Source: Prolixibacteraceae bacterium UBA5740 (GTDB lineage Bacteria > Bacteroidota > Bacteroidia > Bacteroidales > Prolixibacteraceae). From it: DNA of 15,630 nucleotides. The stretch's first letter is position 1. Every line of letters begins with the position of its first letter. Both the position numbers and the translations under genes were made by a program. The notes under the pieces were generated by a model that was given only the letters and a program-made list of their open reading frames with translations, had not been told where the DNA came from and did no database searches. Positions 8,005 to 15,392 of this stretch are shown piece by piece. The stretch is taken from the NCBI GenBank assembly GCA_002419285.1, contig DIFU01000050.1, positions 89,669-105,298 on the forward strand, in the 5' to 3' direction.

Positions 8005-8012
8005 CAAATTTA
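8005..8012 (-). promoter_or_regulatory. Candidate distal -7 box of maeB
   Basis: A second exact TAAATTTG on the minus strand, 30 bases upstream of the first. It would give a leader of about 30 nt before the maeB ATG. A TTTG at 8037-8040 is a possible -33 element, though the 24-base spacer is somewhat long. Confidence 0.5.
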
Positions 8013-8079
8013 ATTTTATATCTATTGGTTTAGTTGCAAACTGAAACCGAAATAAGATAAACTTCATTTTAGGTGCAAT

Positions 8080-8103
8080 AAAAAAGGGAGCTCAATAGCT
8101 CCC
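8080..8103 (-). terminator. Rho-independent terminator of the putative sRNA / mannosidase transcript
   Basis: Minus strand: a perfect 7-bp stem GGGAGCT / AGCTCCC with a 4-base loop (ATTG), followed by six T residues (8080-8085) and then ATT. It would end any minus-strand transcript arriving from the mannosidase gene or from the internal promoter at 8163-8170, and so insulates maeB unless it is used as an attenuator. Confidence 0.85.
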
Positions 8104-8157
8104 CTTTCAAATGTTAACCCCCAAACACACAATGTCAGATCTGTATCTGACGTGAAG
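8080..8157 (-). ncRNA. Putative small RNA (or maeB leader) of about 78 nt
   Basis: The minus strand shows a complete short transcription unit. An exact -7 box lies at 8163-8170. A predicted start near 8157 is followed by a perfect 7-bp hairpin (GTCAGAT / ATCTGAC, 4-base loop) at 8134-8151, then a single-stranded stretch containing GGGGG (8118-8122) and the palindrome GTTAAC (8113-8118). It ends in an intrinsic terminator (8080-8103). No ATG-initiated frame lies inside, so it is probably non-coding. It sits downstream of the mannosidase gene in the same direction and could also be released from that gene's 3' UTR. Alternatively it is a terminated leader of maeB, which starts 111 bases further on. 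I do not recognise a named RNA family. Transcript ends are estimates. Confidence 0.55.
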
Positions 8158-8162
8158 TATTG

Positions 8163-8170
8163 CAAAAATA
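8163..8170 (-). promoter_or_regulatory. -7 promoter box of the putative sRNA
   Basis: The minus strand reads TATTTTTG, exactly TAnnTTTG, with a start predicted 5-7 bases downstream. The -33 region is A/T-rich with a TTTT but no clean TTTG. The surrounding DNA is very A/T-rich, which raises the chance of a random match. Confidence 0.45.
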
Positions 8171-8350
8171 AAAATTATCAATATTGTAAAATAGGTGCCA
8201 ATGGAAAAACTTGTTTTTTTATAAAGTAATCCTTCTGATATTTAATAATTAACAAAGTTGATGCATTCCTGGCAAATATTTAAGCAATATGCTTTTAGCG
8301 AATTGTTGATGTCTTAATTTTTTAGATGCACATGCCGAATTGGAACTTTA
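8171..8350. other. A/T-rich intergenic stretch downstream of the mannosidase gene
   Basis: These 180 bases lie between the mannosidase stop codon and the putative sRNA promoter. They are strongly A/T-rich. I see no credible open reading frame, no terminator directly after the mannosidase stop and no repeat, so the mannosidase mRNA probably runs on to the terminator at 8080-8103. Confidence 0.6.
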
Positions 8351-10933
8351 CTAAAATGCATCATCCAAGGTCCTGACAGTCAGTACTTCATCCAATCTGT
8401 CAGGTGATATACCGGAAACCAATTGTATAGTTTGTGACTTGCCCGGAAGCAGATCGAAGTAATTATCAGTGAAGAATCCCTCTTCATCCCCTATCTGGAA
8501 ATATACATTTTTGGCCAGTTTATCTGTTGTGACTTCGATGTTGAAACCGTTTCCAGAGGGTGTAACCGAGTATTGCACATTGGGTTTTTGAATCTTCAAC
8601 TCCTTAAAAGGTCTCAGATATAATACATTCTCGGAAATAACCTCATCCCCCTTCATCAACCGGGTCACGATCATTGATTGCCGGGTGTCATTCTTTCCGA
8701 CAAATTTGTTGAGTTCTTCTGAAAATACCAGGGTATTGGAATTTGCATCAACACTTACCTCCTGCTCTTTGCTGACCAGTTCGCGACCTTCAAAATCGAT
8801 TAAACTGATATTCAGGATTGCATCCAATCCTTCAAGTTTATCATTCAGGACTGAGACTTTTAGTTCATTTCCTGACCTGTAGGGAGATACCAGGATGGGT
8901 TCAAAACCTTTCATCACATAATACTGCAGAGCTTTCCACCTTTGGTAATAATCGGTTGAACTCCATGATGCAACCGGCCATACATCATTCAATTGCCAGT
9001 ATAATGAACCCATGCAGAAGGGGGCCGCCCGCCGGTGTCCCTCCAGTCCAAATTTAATACCTTCAGCTTGTAAGATATGATTGACATACAGGAAGGATTC
9101 AAAATCCCGTGGCATGTTATATTCCTTAAGCATATAGTATTCAATGGTTTCGTTTCCTATGGACGACCGCTGGTGCGATTTCATGACATCTGAATAAATA
9201 TTGTAATCTTCAGGGAGCGCATATTTTTTTATGGTGGTGATATCAGGGAATGACTGGAATCCATATTCACTCATGAACCTTGCAATGTGTGTTGCGTAAT
9301 TCTCAAAAGGCTCTTTTCCCCACCAAACGCCCCAAAAATGTTCATCACCATTCACCAGATCAGGAACAATGCCTTCGCCCGATTGGGGACTGGAAGCCCA
9401 ATACCCACGTTGTGGATCGAATTCACGTACTACCTCAGGAAGCACTTTGTGGAAGACATCTTCATAGTATTTCCATATTTTGGCAGCATTTTCAGGACTT
9501 TTTTCTTCTTCTATCCTTTTCCATCCCCAGTTATACCAGGCAATGAGGTTTTCGTTGTTACCACACCAGAGAGCAACACTTGGGTGGTTTCGCAGGCGTT
9601 TGACGTTGTCAATAGCTTCCTGCTTCACATTTTCAAGAAAAGCTTCATCACCGGGGAACATGGCACAGCCAAACATAAAATCCTGCCAAACCAGGATTCC
9701 TGATTCATCGCAGAAATCATAGAAACGGTCATCTTCATAAGCTCCTCCACCCCATACACGGATCATGTTCATGTTCGATAACCGGGCTGTATTAACTACT
9801 TTCCGATAGTTTTCGGTGGTCACCCGGGGCAGGAATGCATCGTTGGGTATATAATTGACTCCTTTCATAAAAACCGGTACGCCATTTAGCTTAAAGTAAA
9901 AGGAAGTACCTTGCTCATCTTTGTCGCGAACGAATTCAAGGGTACGAATGCCGATTCTCCTGTCGAGTGAAGTTGTGTTTCCCGAAACGGAAACTTTCGC
10001 AGTGAGGTTGTAAAGATAGGGTTCGCCCAATCCGTTCGTCCACCACAGGCGTGGATTGGTTATCTCAAAATTCAGGGAATATTTGTTGATTCCTGGCAAA
10101 AGCCTTATTTTTTCAAGGGCCAATACGGTGCCTTCACTTTCGATGGTCACGGTTGCTGCCTGATCTTCCTGACTGTCAATCTCGAAAACAGAAGTGAGCA
10201 TGGCTCTTTCTTCTGACACTTCGTTCTGGACAATTTGTACATCTTCAATCCGGGCGTCGTCCCAGGCAAAGACGTATACTGGTCTCCAAATGCCACTGGT
10301 CACTAACCTTGGGCCCCAATCCCAACCGAAGTGATATCCTGCTTTTCGGGTATAGATACTAACCTTTTTGCCATCAGGAACCTGTCCGATCACGGCCAGG
10401 TCGTTGTCGGAAACTGGTATGACAAATCCCTGGGCATCATACTTTTTAAGTCCTTCGGCGATGGGAGACTTAAGCAATATTCTAAGTTCGTTGCTTCCTT
10501 CTTTCAGGTAAGGTTTGATGTCAGCCATCCATTCCCTGAACATGTTATCTGCCTTGAGCACCTCCTGTCCGTTCAAAAAAACATCGGCATAAGTATCAAG
10601 ACCTTTGAAATCAAGGGCAATCCGGTCCTTTTTAAGTAATTCGGCTGTTACCTGGAATTGTGTCTGATATTCCCAGTCTTCCTTGTCGATCCATTGCACA
10701 TCGTGTTCGTTCAACCTGAAAAAGGGATCCTCGATCACTCCGTTTGCCATCAGATCGGTATGAACGGTTCCGGGAACAGTCGCCGGCATCCATTTTTCAT
10801 CTCCCGCCTGCCTGAATTCCCAGGATTCACTCAATTCAATGGTTGTCAATAGATCCCCGTTTTGGGAACTACATGATGCAAGCCAGATTAAACTTGCCAG
10901 TACAATGACTGTATGGAATATTCTCTTATTCAT
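8351..10933 (-). CDS. Beta-mannosidase, glycoside hydrolase family 2, predicted lipoprotein
   Basis: This enzyme removes terminal beta-D-mannose residues from the non-reducing ends of manno-oligosaccharides or glycans. The 860-residue protein opens with a lipoprotein signal (LASLIWLAS before Cys21), so it is lipid-anchored. The residues after Cys21 (SSQNGD) lack the run of acidic residues linked to surface export in Bacteroidetes, which hints at a periplasmic location. The GH2 layout is an N-terminal sugar-binding jelly-roll (about 30-205), an Ig-like domain (about 220-330), a TIM barrel (about 330-680) and C-terminal Ig-like domains. The general acid/base is Glu461 in WCGNNE and the nucleophile Glu556 in SEYGFQS. 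Their position and spacing are nearly the same as in Bacteroides thetaiotaomicron BtMan2A. No SusC/SusD or other glycan gene is adjacent. The exact substrate (mannan versus N-glycan core) cannot be told. Confidence 0.94.
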   Translation of the reverse strand: MNKRIFHTVIVLASLIWLASCSSQNGDLLTTIELSESWEFRQAGDEKWMPATVPGTVHTDLMANGVIEDPFFRLNEHDVQWIDKEDWEYQTQFQVTAELLKKDRIALDFKGLDTYADVFLNGQEVLKADNMFREWMADIKPYLKEGSNELRILLKSPIAEGLKKYDAQGFVIPVSDNDLAVIGQVPDGKKVSIYTRKAGYHFGWDWGPRLVTSGIWRPVYVFAWDDARIEDVQIVQNEVSEERAMLTSVFEIDSQEDQAATVTIESEGTVLALEKIRLLPGINKYSLNFEITNPRLWWTNGLGEPYLYNLTAKVSVSGNTTSLDRRIGIRTLEFVRDKDEQGTSFYFKLNGVPVFMKGVNYIPNDAFLPRVTTENYRKVVNTARLSNMNMIRVWGGGAYEDDRFYDFCDESGILVWQDFMFGCAMFPGDEAFLENVKQEAIDNVKRLRNHPSVALWCGNNENLIAWYNWGWKRIEEEKSPENAAKIWKYYEDVFHKVLPEVVREFDPQRGYWASSPQSGEGIVPDLVNGDEHFWGVWWGKEPFENYATHIARFMSEYGFQSFPDITTIKKYALPEDYNIYSDVMKSHQRSSIGNETIEYYMLKEYNMPRDFESFLYVNHILQAEGIKFGLEGHRRAAPFCMGSLYWQLNDVWPVASWSSTDYYQRWKALQYYVMKGFEPILVSPYRSGNELKVSVLNDKLEGLDAILNISLIDFEGRELVSKEQEVSVDANSNTLVFSEELNKFVGKNDTRQSMIVTRLMKGDEVISENVLYLRPFKELKIQKPNVQYSVTPSGNGFNIEVTTDKLAKNVYFQIGDEEGFFTDNYFDLLPGKSQTIQLVSGISPDRLDEVLTVRTLDDAF

Positions 10934-11185
10934 AGGATCATGAATTTTTCTTCAAAAATGCTAAAAGTTACGGGGATGTCAAACTCCCTGATCCTTAAAA
11001 ACAAGGATTCATTGTTGACAATTTTCAAATTTCGGCTTGAGGTTCTTTCAGGAGAAATAGCAAGGGGACTGATTATTGTTTTAACATGATGCGGGTTTGA
11101 CTGAATATTCTGGGATATTTGCGAAAGGGGGATCGCCTTGGCTGTTACAATGCTGATTATTAGGCGACAGGTCTATTGGTTGAAT
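10934..11185. other. Intergenic region upstream of the mannosidase gene
   Basis: This region between the pgk terminator and the mannosidase start should hold the mannosidase promoter. I find no exact TAnnTTTG box on the minus strand; the closest is GAAATTTG at about 11026-11033, one base off. A weak 6-bp hairpin (ATCCTT / AAGGAT) lies at 10991-11008. No convincing open reading frame or repeat is present. Confidence 0.5.
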
Positions 11186-11217
11186 AAAAAAAGCTGTCCC
11201 GGAAAATCCGAAACAGC
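11186..11217 (-). terminator. Rho-independent terminator of pgk
   Basis: Minus strand: a 10-bp stem GCTGTTTCGG / CCGGGACAGC (two T-G wobbles) with a 5-base ATTTT loop, followed by seven T residues (11186-11192). It begins 24 bases after the pgk stop codon and separates pgk from the mannosidase gene on the same strand. Confidence 0.92.
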
Positions 11218-11241
11218 CTTACTGTATATGATTGAAAGTTG

Positions 11242-12432
11242 TTATTCGAGAACAGCTGCGACACCGGGAAGGCTTTTACCTTCGAGGTATTCGAGAAGTG
11301 CACCTCCGGCAGTTGAAATATAAGAGACGCCATCGGCAAAGCCAAACTGGTTGACACAAGCAACGGAATCACCACCACCAACGAGAGAGAAGGCTCCTTT
11401 GGCGGTAGCAGCCACAATGGCTTCACCCACAGCCCTGCTTCCATTGGCGAATGTTTCCATTTCGAAAACACCCACGGGACCATTCCAAAGTATGGTTCCT
11501 GAATTTTCAATGACGTTTTTGAAGGAGGCAATACTCTGCGGACCAGCATCGAGACCCATCCAGCCTTCAGGGATGGCATTTGCCGGAACTACCTTGGTGT
11601 TTGCGTCATTCGCAAAAGCATCGGCAGCGACTACATCGGTTGCCATGTGTATTTTCACACCTTTTTCGGCAGCCAGTTTCTGAATTTTCAGTGCCATTTC
11701 AAGGTAATCATCTTCACAGAGTGATGTACCGATGTTGCCACCGTTGGCTTTCACAAAAGTAAAAGTCATTCCGCCACCGAGAATAAGGTTGTCAACTTTA
11801 TCCAACAGGTTTTCAATGATGGTAATCTTGGTTGATACTTTTGCTCCACCCATAATGGCGGTCAGTGGGCGTTGCGGTTTTTTCATGACTTTATCCAGAC
11901 TTTCCACTTCGCTTTCAATCAGGAAACCGAACATTTTGTCATTTGGGAAAAACTGGGCTATAACGGCGGTCGATGCATGTGCCCTGTGAGCGGTACCGAA
12001 GGCATCGTTGATCCAACAATCACCGTTTTCAGATAGCTGTCGTGCAAATTCAACGTCTCCTTTTTCTTCGCCCTTGTGGAAACGCAGGTTTTCGAGCAGT
12101 AATACTTCACCTGGCTTGAGTGCTTGGGCAATGGTTTTTACTTCCTCACCAATACAATCGGGAGCAAGTTTCACTTCGACACCCAGTAATTTGCTGAAAG
12201 GTGCAACAAGGTGGCGCATTGAGTATTTATCGGTCGGACCCTCTTTCGGTCTTCCAAAGTGTGACATAATGATGGGAGAACCACCTCCTTCAATTACTTT
12301 TTTGATGGTGGGGATTGCGGCCCTGATTCGGGTATCGTCAGTTACTTCGAAATTTTCGTTCAGCGGGACATTGAAATCCACACGGATCAAAGCTTTCTTT
12401 CCGGTAAAATCGTACGAATGTATGGTCTGCAT
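11242..12432 (-). CDS. pgk: Phosphoglycerate kinase
   Basis: Pgk transfers the acyl phosphate of 1,3-bisphosphoglycerate to ADP, the first ATP-yielding step of glycolysis, and runs in reverse in gluconeogenesis. The 396-residue length is typical for bacterial Pgk. Signatures are RVDFNVP at 17-23, the substrate-binding SHFGRPK at 57-63, ENLRF near 114-118, the INDAFGTAHRAHAS segment near 141-154, the hinge and nucleotide-site motif GGAKVSTK at 195-202, LWNGPVGVFE in the C-terminal domain and the GGGDSVA phosphate loop near the end. The protein is cytoplasmic with no signal peptide. It stands alone, with a strong terminator at 11186-11217 and a -7 box at 12462-12469; gap or tpi genes are not adjacent in this window. 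Confidence 0.98.
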   Translation of the reverse strand: MQTIHSYDFTGKKALIRVDFNVPLNENFEVTDDTRIRAAIPTIKKVIEGGGSPIIMSHFGRPKEGPTDKYSMRHLVAPFSKLLGVEVKLAPDCIGEEVKTIAQALKPGEVLLLENLRFHKGEEKGDVEFARQLSENGDCWINDAFGTAHRAHASTAVIAQFFPNDKMFGFLIESEVESLDKVMKKPQRPLTAIMGGAKVSTKITIIENLLDKVDNLILGGGMTFTFVKANGGNIGTSLCEDDYLEMALKIQKLAAEKGVKIHMATDVVAADAFANDANTKVVPANAIPEGWMGLDAGPQSIASFKNVIENSGTILWNGPVGVFEMETFANGSRAVGEAIVAATAKGAFSLVGGGDSVACVNQFGFADGVSYISTAGGALLEYLEGKSLPGVAAVLE

Positions 12433-12461
12433 ATCTCTAATTATTAGTTGTTTTGTTGAAT

Positions 12462-12469
12462 CAAAGATA
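12462..12469 (-). promoter_or_regulatory. Bacteroidetes -7 promoter box for pgk
   Basis: The minus strand reads TATCTTTG, an exact TAnnTTTG match, 29 bases upstream of the pgk ATG, giving a leader of about 23 nt. No clear -33 TTTG is seen upstream. Confidence 0.6.
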
Positions 12470-12591
12470 AGGATTATTTAGCGTTAGTTTTTTTAACGGA
12501 GTAAGGTATATCTGAATTTAATGTTCAAATAACCTCATGGTTCACTCGAAAAACATTCCATGGTTATGACCGTTTGTTTACGGATATCCCT

Positions 12592-12599
12592 TATTTTTG
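12592..12599 (+). promoter_or_regulatory. Bacteroidetes -7 promoter box for holB
   Basis: TATTTTTG on the plus strand matches TAnnTTTG exactly, 48 bases before the holB ATG. A TTTG at 12573-12576 lies upstream with a shorter than usual spacer (15 bases). It faces away from the pgk promoter in the same intergenic region. Confidence 0.55.
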
Positions 12600-12647
12600 G
12601 CTACCGGCCGAAAGTGGATCGGAAATATTCAGAATAAGTGATTTCAT

Positions 12648-13787
12648 ATGTTTTTTAAAGATATCATCGGGCAGGGTAAAATCAAAGAGCGGCTCATCAG
12701 GTCGGTACATGAAGAGCGCATCAGCCATGCACAACTATTTTCGGGACCTGAAGGTAATGGGAAACTGGCTCTGGCTCTTGCCTATGCCCAATACATCTCA
12801 TGCCGTAACCGCACTGAAAATGAAAGTTGTGGTGTCTGTCCTTCCTGCAGGAAGTATCAAAAACTCCAACATCCTGACCTTCATTTCGTTTTTCCGATCT
12901 ATAAGCCAAAGGGAGTACAGAAATCATACTGCGATGATTTTTTGAAACAATGGCGCGAAATGGTGTTGAAGTCACCATACTTCGGACTGAACCAATGGGG
13001 AAGCTTCATCGAAGCCGAGAATTCTCAGCTGACTATTTATTCCCATGAAAGCGAATCTATTATCCGTAAGTTGAACATCAAGCCATTTGAAGCTGAGTTC
13101 AAGGTGATGATCATATGGCTACCCGAAAAAATGAACATTGCCTGCTCCAATAAGTTGCTGAAAATGATTGAGGAACCACCGGTGAAGACCTTGTTTCTCA
13201 TGGTAACCGAAAACGAAGCTGACATCATTTCCACGATCCGCTCACGTACCCAGGTTATAAAGATTCCGAGAATTAGTGATGTTGACCTTCAGGAGCATCT
13301 CACCCAAACTGGTTTGTATGATGCGGAAACCATGGCAGGCATGATCCATCATGCTGGAGGCAATTATCTGAAAGCCATAGAGTTTTCTGAACCATCGGAG
13401 GATAAAAAGTACTTTTTCGACATGTTTCAGAACGTCATGCGACAAGCGTATTCCGCTGGCAAAAACAATGGGGCCATTATTGAGTTGCTCGATACAGCGG
13501 AAGAGTTGGCAGGAATCGGAAGGGAAAGGCAGAAGGACTTTTTTCTGTATGCCATGCAGCTGACACGGGAATTTTTTATGATGAACCTGAAGAAGCCGTC
13601 GCTGGTTTATCTCAATCAGGAGGAAAAATTATTCGGCGAAAAGTTTTCTCCTTTTATCAATGAACGGAATGTGACTCATTTTAACAGAATTTTTGAGGAA
13701 GCTTACCTGCATATCAGCCGGAATGGTAATCCCAAAATTGTTTTTACCGATTCCTTGCTGTCCATTATCCGTTTCGTCAGGAAGTGA
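12648..13787 (+). CDS. holB: DNA polymerase III delta' subunit (clamp loader)
   Basis: Delta' is part of the clamp-loader complex that opens and loads the sliding clamp during replication. The 379-residue protein has the AAA+ N-terminal layout: FKDIIGQ and HAQLFSGPEGNGK, with a P-loop-like GPEGNGKL at 33-40 in which the usual Ser/Thr after Lys39 is Leu40. A predicted zinc-binding set follows: Cys52, Cys61, Cys64 and Cys67. The segment NKLLKMIEEPPVKTLFLMVTE corresponds to the Walker B/sensor region, and STIRSRTQVIKI stands where clamp loaders carry the SRC motif, with Thr in place of Cys. The altered P-loop suggests a subunit that does not hydrolyse ATP, as is known for delta' in E. coli. The ATG at 12648 gives the family N-terminus. 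The M28 peptidase gene follows 58 bases later and may be co-transcribed. Confidence 0.92.
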   Translation: MFFKDIIGQGKIKERLIRSVHEERISHAQLFSGPEGNGKLALALAYAQYISCRNRTENESCGVCPSCRKYQKLQHPDLHFVFPIYKPKGVQKSYCDDFLKQWREMVLKSPYFGLNQWGSFIEAENSQLTIYSHESESIIRKLNIKPFEAEFKVMIIWLPEKMNIACSNKLLKMIEEPPVKTLFLMVTENEADIISTIRSRTQVIKIPRISDVDLQEHLTQTGLYDAETMAGMIHHAGGNYLKAIEFSEPSEDKKYFFDMFQNVMRQAYSAGKNNGAIIELLDTAEELAGIGRERQKDFFLYAMQLTREFFMMNLKKPSLVYLNQEEKLFGEKFSPFINERNVTHFNRIFEEAYLHISRNGNPKIVFTDSLLSIIRFVRK

Positions 13788-13845
13788 TGGTCTCCCGGCA
13801 TAGGTCTTACTTAATGAATCAATACAATAAACAACGAAATTGCAT

Positions 13846-15324
13846 ATGATCCGACGTTTTTTCATTATTGCCTTTTGGGTATTGACGTTCAATTCCTTTG
13901 CTTATGCACAAACAATACCTGAAGTTGACCTGAATGCATATCATGAAATTTCAAGTCACGACTTGCTCGGTTTCGCTGCTGAGTTAAGTTCTGAGAAATA
14001 TGGAGGACGATTGTCTGGATCCCCCGGTTATGAAATGTCGGCACGATGGGTGGCAGAAAGGCTACAGGAATGGGGCCTGAAGCCCGGGGTGGGAGATACC
14101 TCCTATTTCCAATGGTTTCCGAATGCCTGGACTGATGTACTGGAAACCGGGAGTGTTAGGCTATTGCCGGTTAAAGGATCTGACCAGAAGGAACGGGTAC
14201 TGAAGTTCCCCGAAGACTTCTTTCCAGGTTCAAATTCTGCCTCTGGAAAGGTCGAAGGGGAGGTGGTGTATGTAGGATTTGGTATCTCTGCTCCTGAGTT
14301 GGGATATGATGATTATGCAGGGATGGATGTAAAAGGTAAAATCCTGTTAATGGAGACAGGGGTGCCATATACCGCAAATGATCCGGACTTAAAGAGGTGG
14401 GAACCCTATAGTTATCATCGTTATAAGTTTCAACGGGCCAAGGATTTGGGAGCGGCTGGCCTTTTATATGTCGGGCTCGTAGCCAATCCCAATACCTCTT
14501 TTATTGAGGGTTTTCTTAATGCCCATATAAGTGAGGAAGTGGCTGATGAATTGGTCAGACCGGTTGTGAACCGACCTTTTGCAGATTTAAAAAGGGAAAT
14601 TGTTAAAGACATGAAACCGGGCTCTTTTTACCTGAACCGAAAGGCTGAAATTACTGCCCGGACAAAGCATTATCCTGACGCCATGTCGTGTAATGTGATT
14701 GGTTATATTGAAGGTACAGATCCTGAACTGAAGAAGGAAGTCATCATCATCGGGGCCCATCTCGACGGACAGGGCAGTCCGGGTGCACTGTTTCCCAGCA
14801 CCCTTGACAATGCTTCAGGCGTGGCTGACCTTTTAGGTGCCGCAAAGGCATTGGCATCTTCCGAGGTAAAACCTGCCCGATCGGTAATGTTTTTGTTTTT
14901 CGGAGGCGAGGAGTGTGGTCTTTATGGTAGCACAAAATATGTAAATGAACCGCAATGGCCTAAAGAGAAGACACTGTTCATGATGAATCTCGATATGGTT
15001 GGAAACGGAAAAGGTTTTTTCATGAGTGGAGGGTTGTCATTCCCCAACTATTACCGCCCATTTGAAATGGCAAATAACAAGTACCTACACAGAGAAATGC
15101 GTACATCTGAATTGAGACCATCATTTGGAAGACCTCGCACCGACGGTGCCGTATTCGAGAAGGGCGGATATTCAGTCTTAAGCTTATGGACTACACAGTC
15201 GGTGAAGCCTGTCTATTACCATCACCCCCTGGATAACATTGATGCCCTGACTCCTGAAATCATGGAAGACGCCGCTAAGCTGCTCTACCTGGGAATCATG
15301 GGCGCCGCAAACGACAGAAACTGA
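13846..15324 (+). CDS. Secreted M28 family zinc metallopeptidase with PA domain
   Basis: M28 enzymes are two-zinc exopeptidases (aminopeptidase or carboxypeptidase types). The 492-residue protein has a signal peptide (Arg3-Arg4, hydrophobic core, likely cleavage AYA-Q after Ala21), so it acts outside the cytoplasm. A protease-associated (PA) domain is inserted at about 135-230, around VVYVGFGISAPELGYDDYAG. The full metal and catalytic set is visible: His305 in GAHLDG, bridging Asp321 in STLDNASG, general base Glu355 and ligand Glu356 in FGGEECG, Asp383 in MNLDMVG and His459 in YYHHPLDN. It is therefore probably active. The frame opens at a TTG (13840), but the ATG at 13846 gives a standard signal peptide. 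No promoter box is evident in the 58 bases after holB. The substrate cannot be predicted. Confidence 0.94.
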   Translation: MIRRFFIIAFWVLTFNSFAYAQTIPEVDLNAYHEISSHDLLGFAAELSSEKYGGRLSGSPGYEMSARWVAERLQEWGLKPGVGDTSYFQWFPNAWTDVLETGSVRLLPVKGSDQKERVLKFPEDFFPGSNSASGKVEGEVVYVGFGISAPELGYDDYAGMDVKGKILLMETGVPYTANDPDLKRWEPYSYHRYKFQRAKDLGAAGLLYVGLVANPNTSFIEGFLNAHISEEVADELVRPVVNRPFADLKREIVKDMKPGSFYLNRKAEITARTKHYPDAMSCNVIGYIEGTDPELKKEVIIIGAHLDGQGSPGALFPSTLDNASGVADLLGAAKALASSEVKPARSVMFLFFGGEECGLYGSTKYVNEPQWPKEKTLFMMNLDMVGNGKGFFMSGGLSFPNYYRPFEMANNKYLHREMRTSELRPSFGRPRTDGAVFEKGGYSVLSLWTTQSVKPVYYHHPLDNIDALTPEIMEDAAKLLYLGIMGAANDRN

Positions 15325-15392
15325 GCAAAGCGGAACGGATCTTTTTTTACGCTGGAATTCATTACTTTAAAATTACCCAAAATCCATATGAT

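Noticed and set aside
8131..8154. Seven-codon ATG frame on the plus strand through the sRNA hairpin
   Set aside because: Too short and opposite to the better-supported minus-strand unit; it arises from the hairpin palindrome.
9287..9703. 138-codon open frame on the plus strand inside the mannosidase gene
   Set aside because: It lies wholly antisense to a clear GH2 catalytic domain and has no recognisable protein features; it is a shadow frame.
10991..11008. Hairpin ATCCTT / AAGGAT in the gap upstream of the mannosidase gene
   Set aside because: A 6-bp A/T-rich stem without a T-run or a nearby promoter; chance is likely.
12008..12481. 157-codon open frame on the plus strand opposite pgk
   Set aside because: It is antisense to the conserved N-terminal half of Pgk, serine- and proline-rich in a way typical of reversed coding sequence, and runs into the pgk promoter region.
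12482..12498. Inverted repeat CGTTA / TAACG with a T-rich loop between pgk and holB
   Set aside because: Only 5 bp and no T-run after the second arm; it could be an operator but nothing supports that.
13840..13845. TTG start for the M28 peptidase
   Set aside because: The ATG at 13846 starts a typical signal peptide; a TTG is unlikely when an ATG is two codons away.
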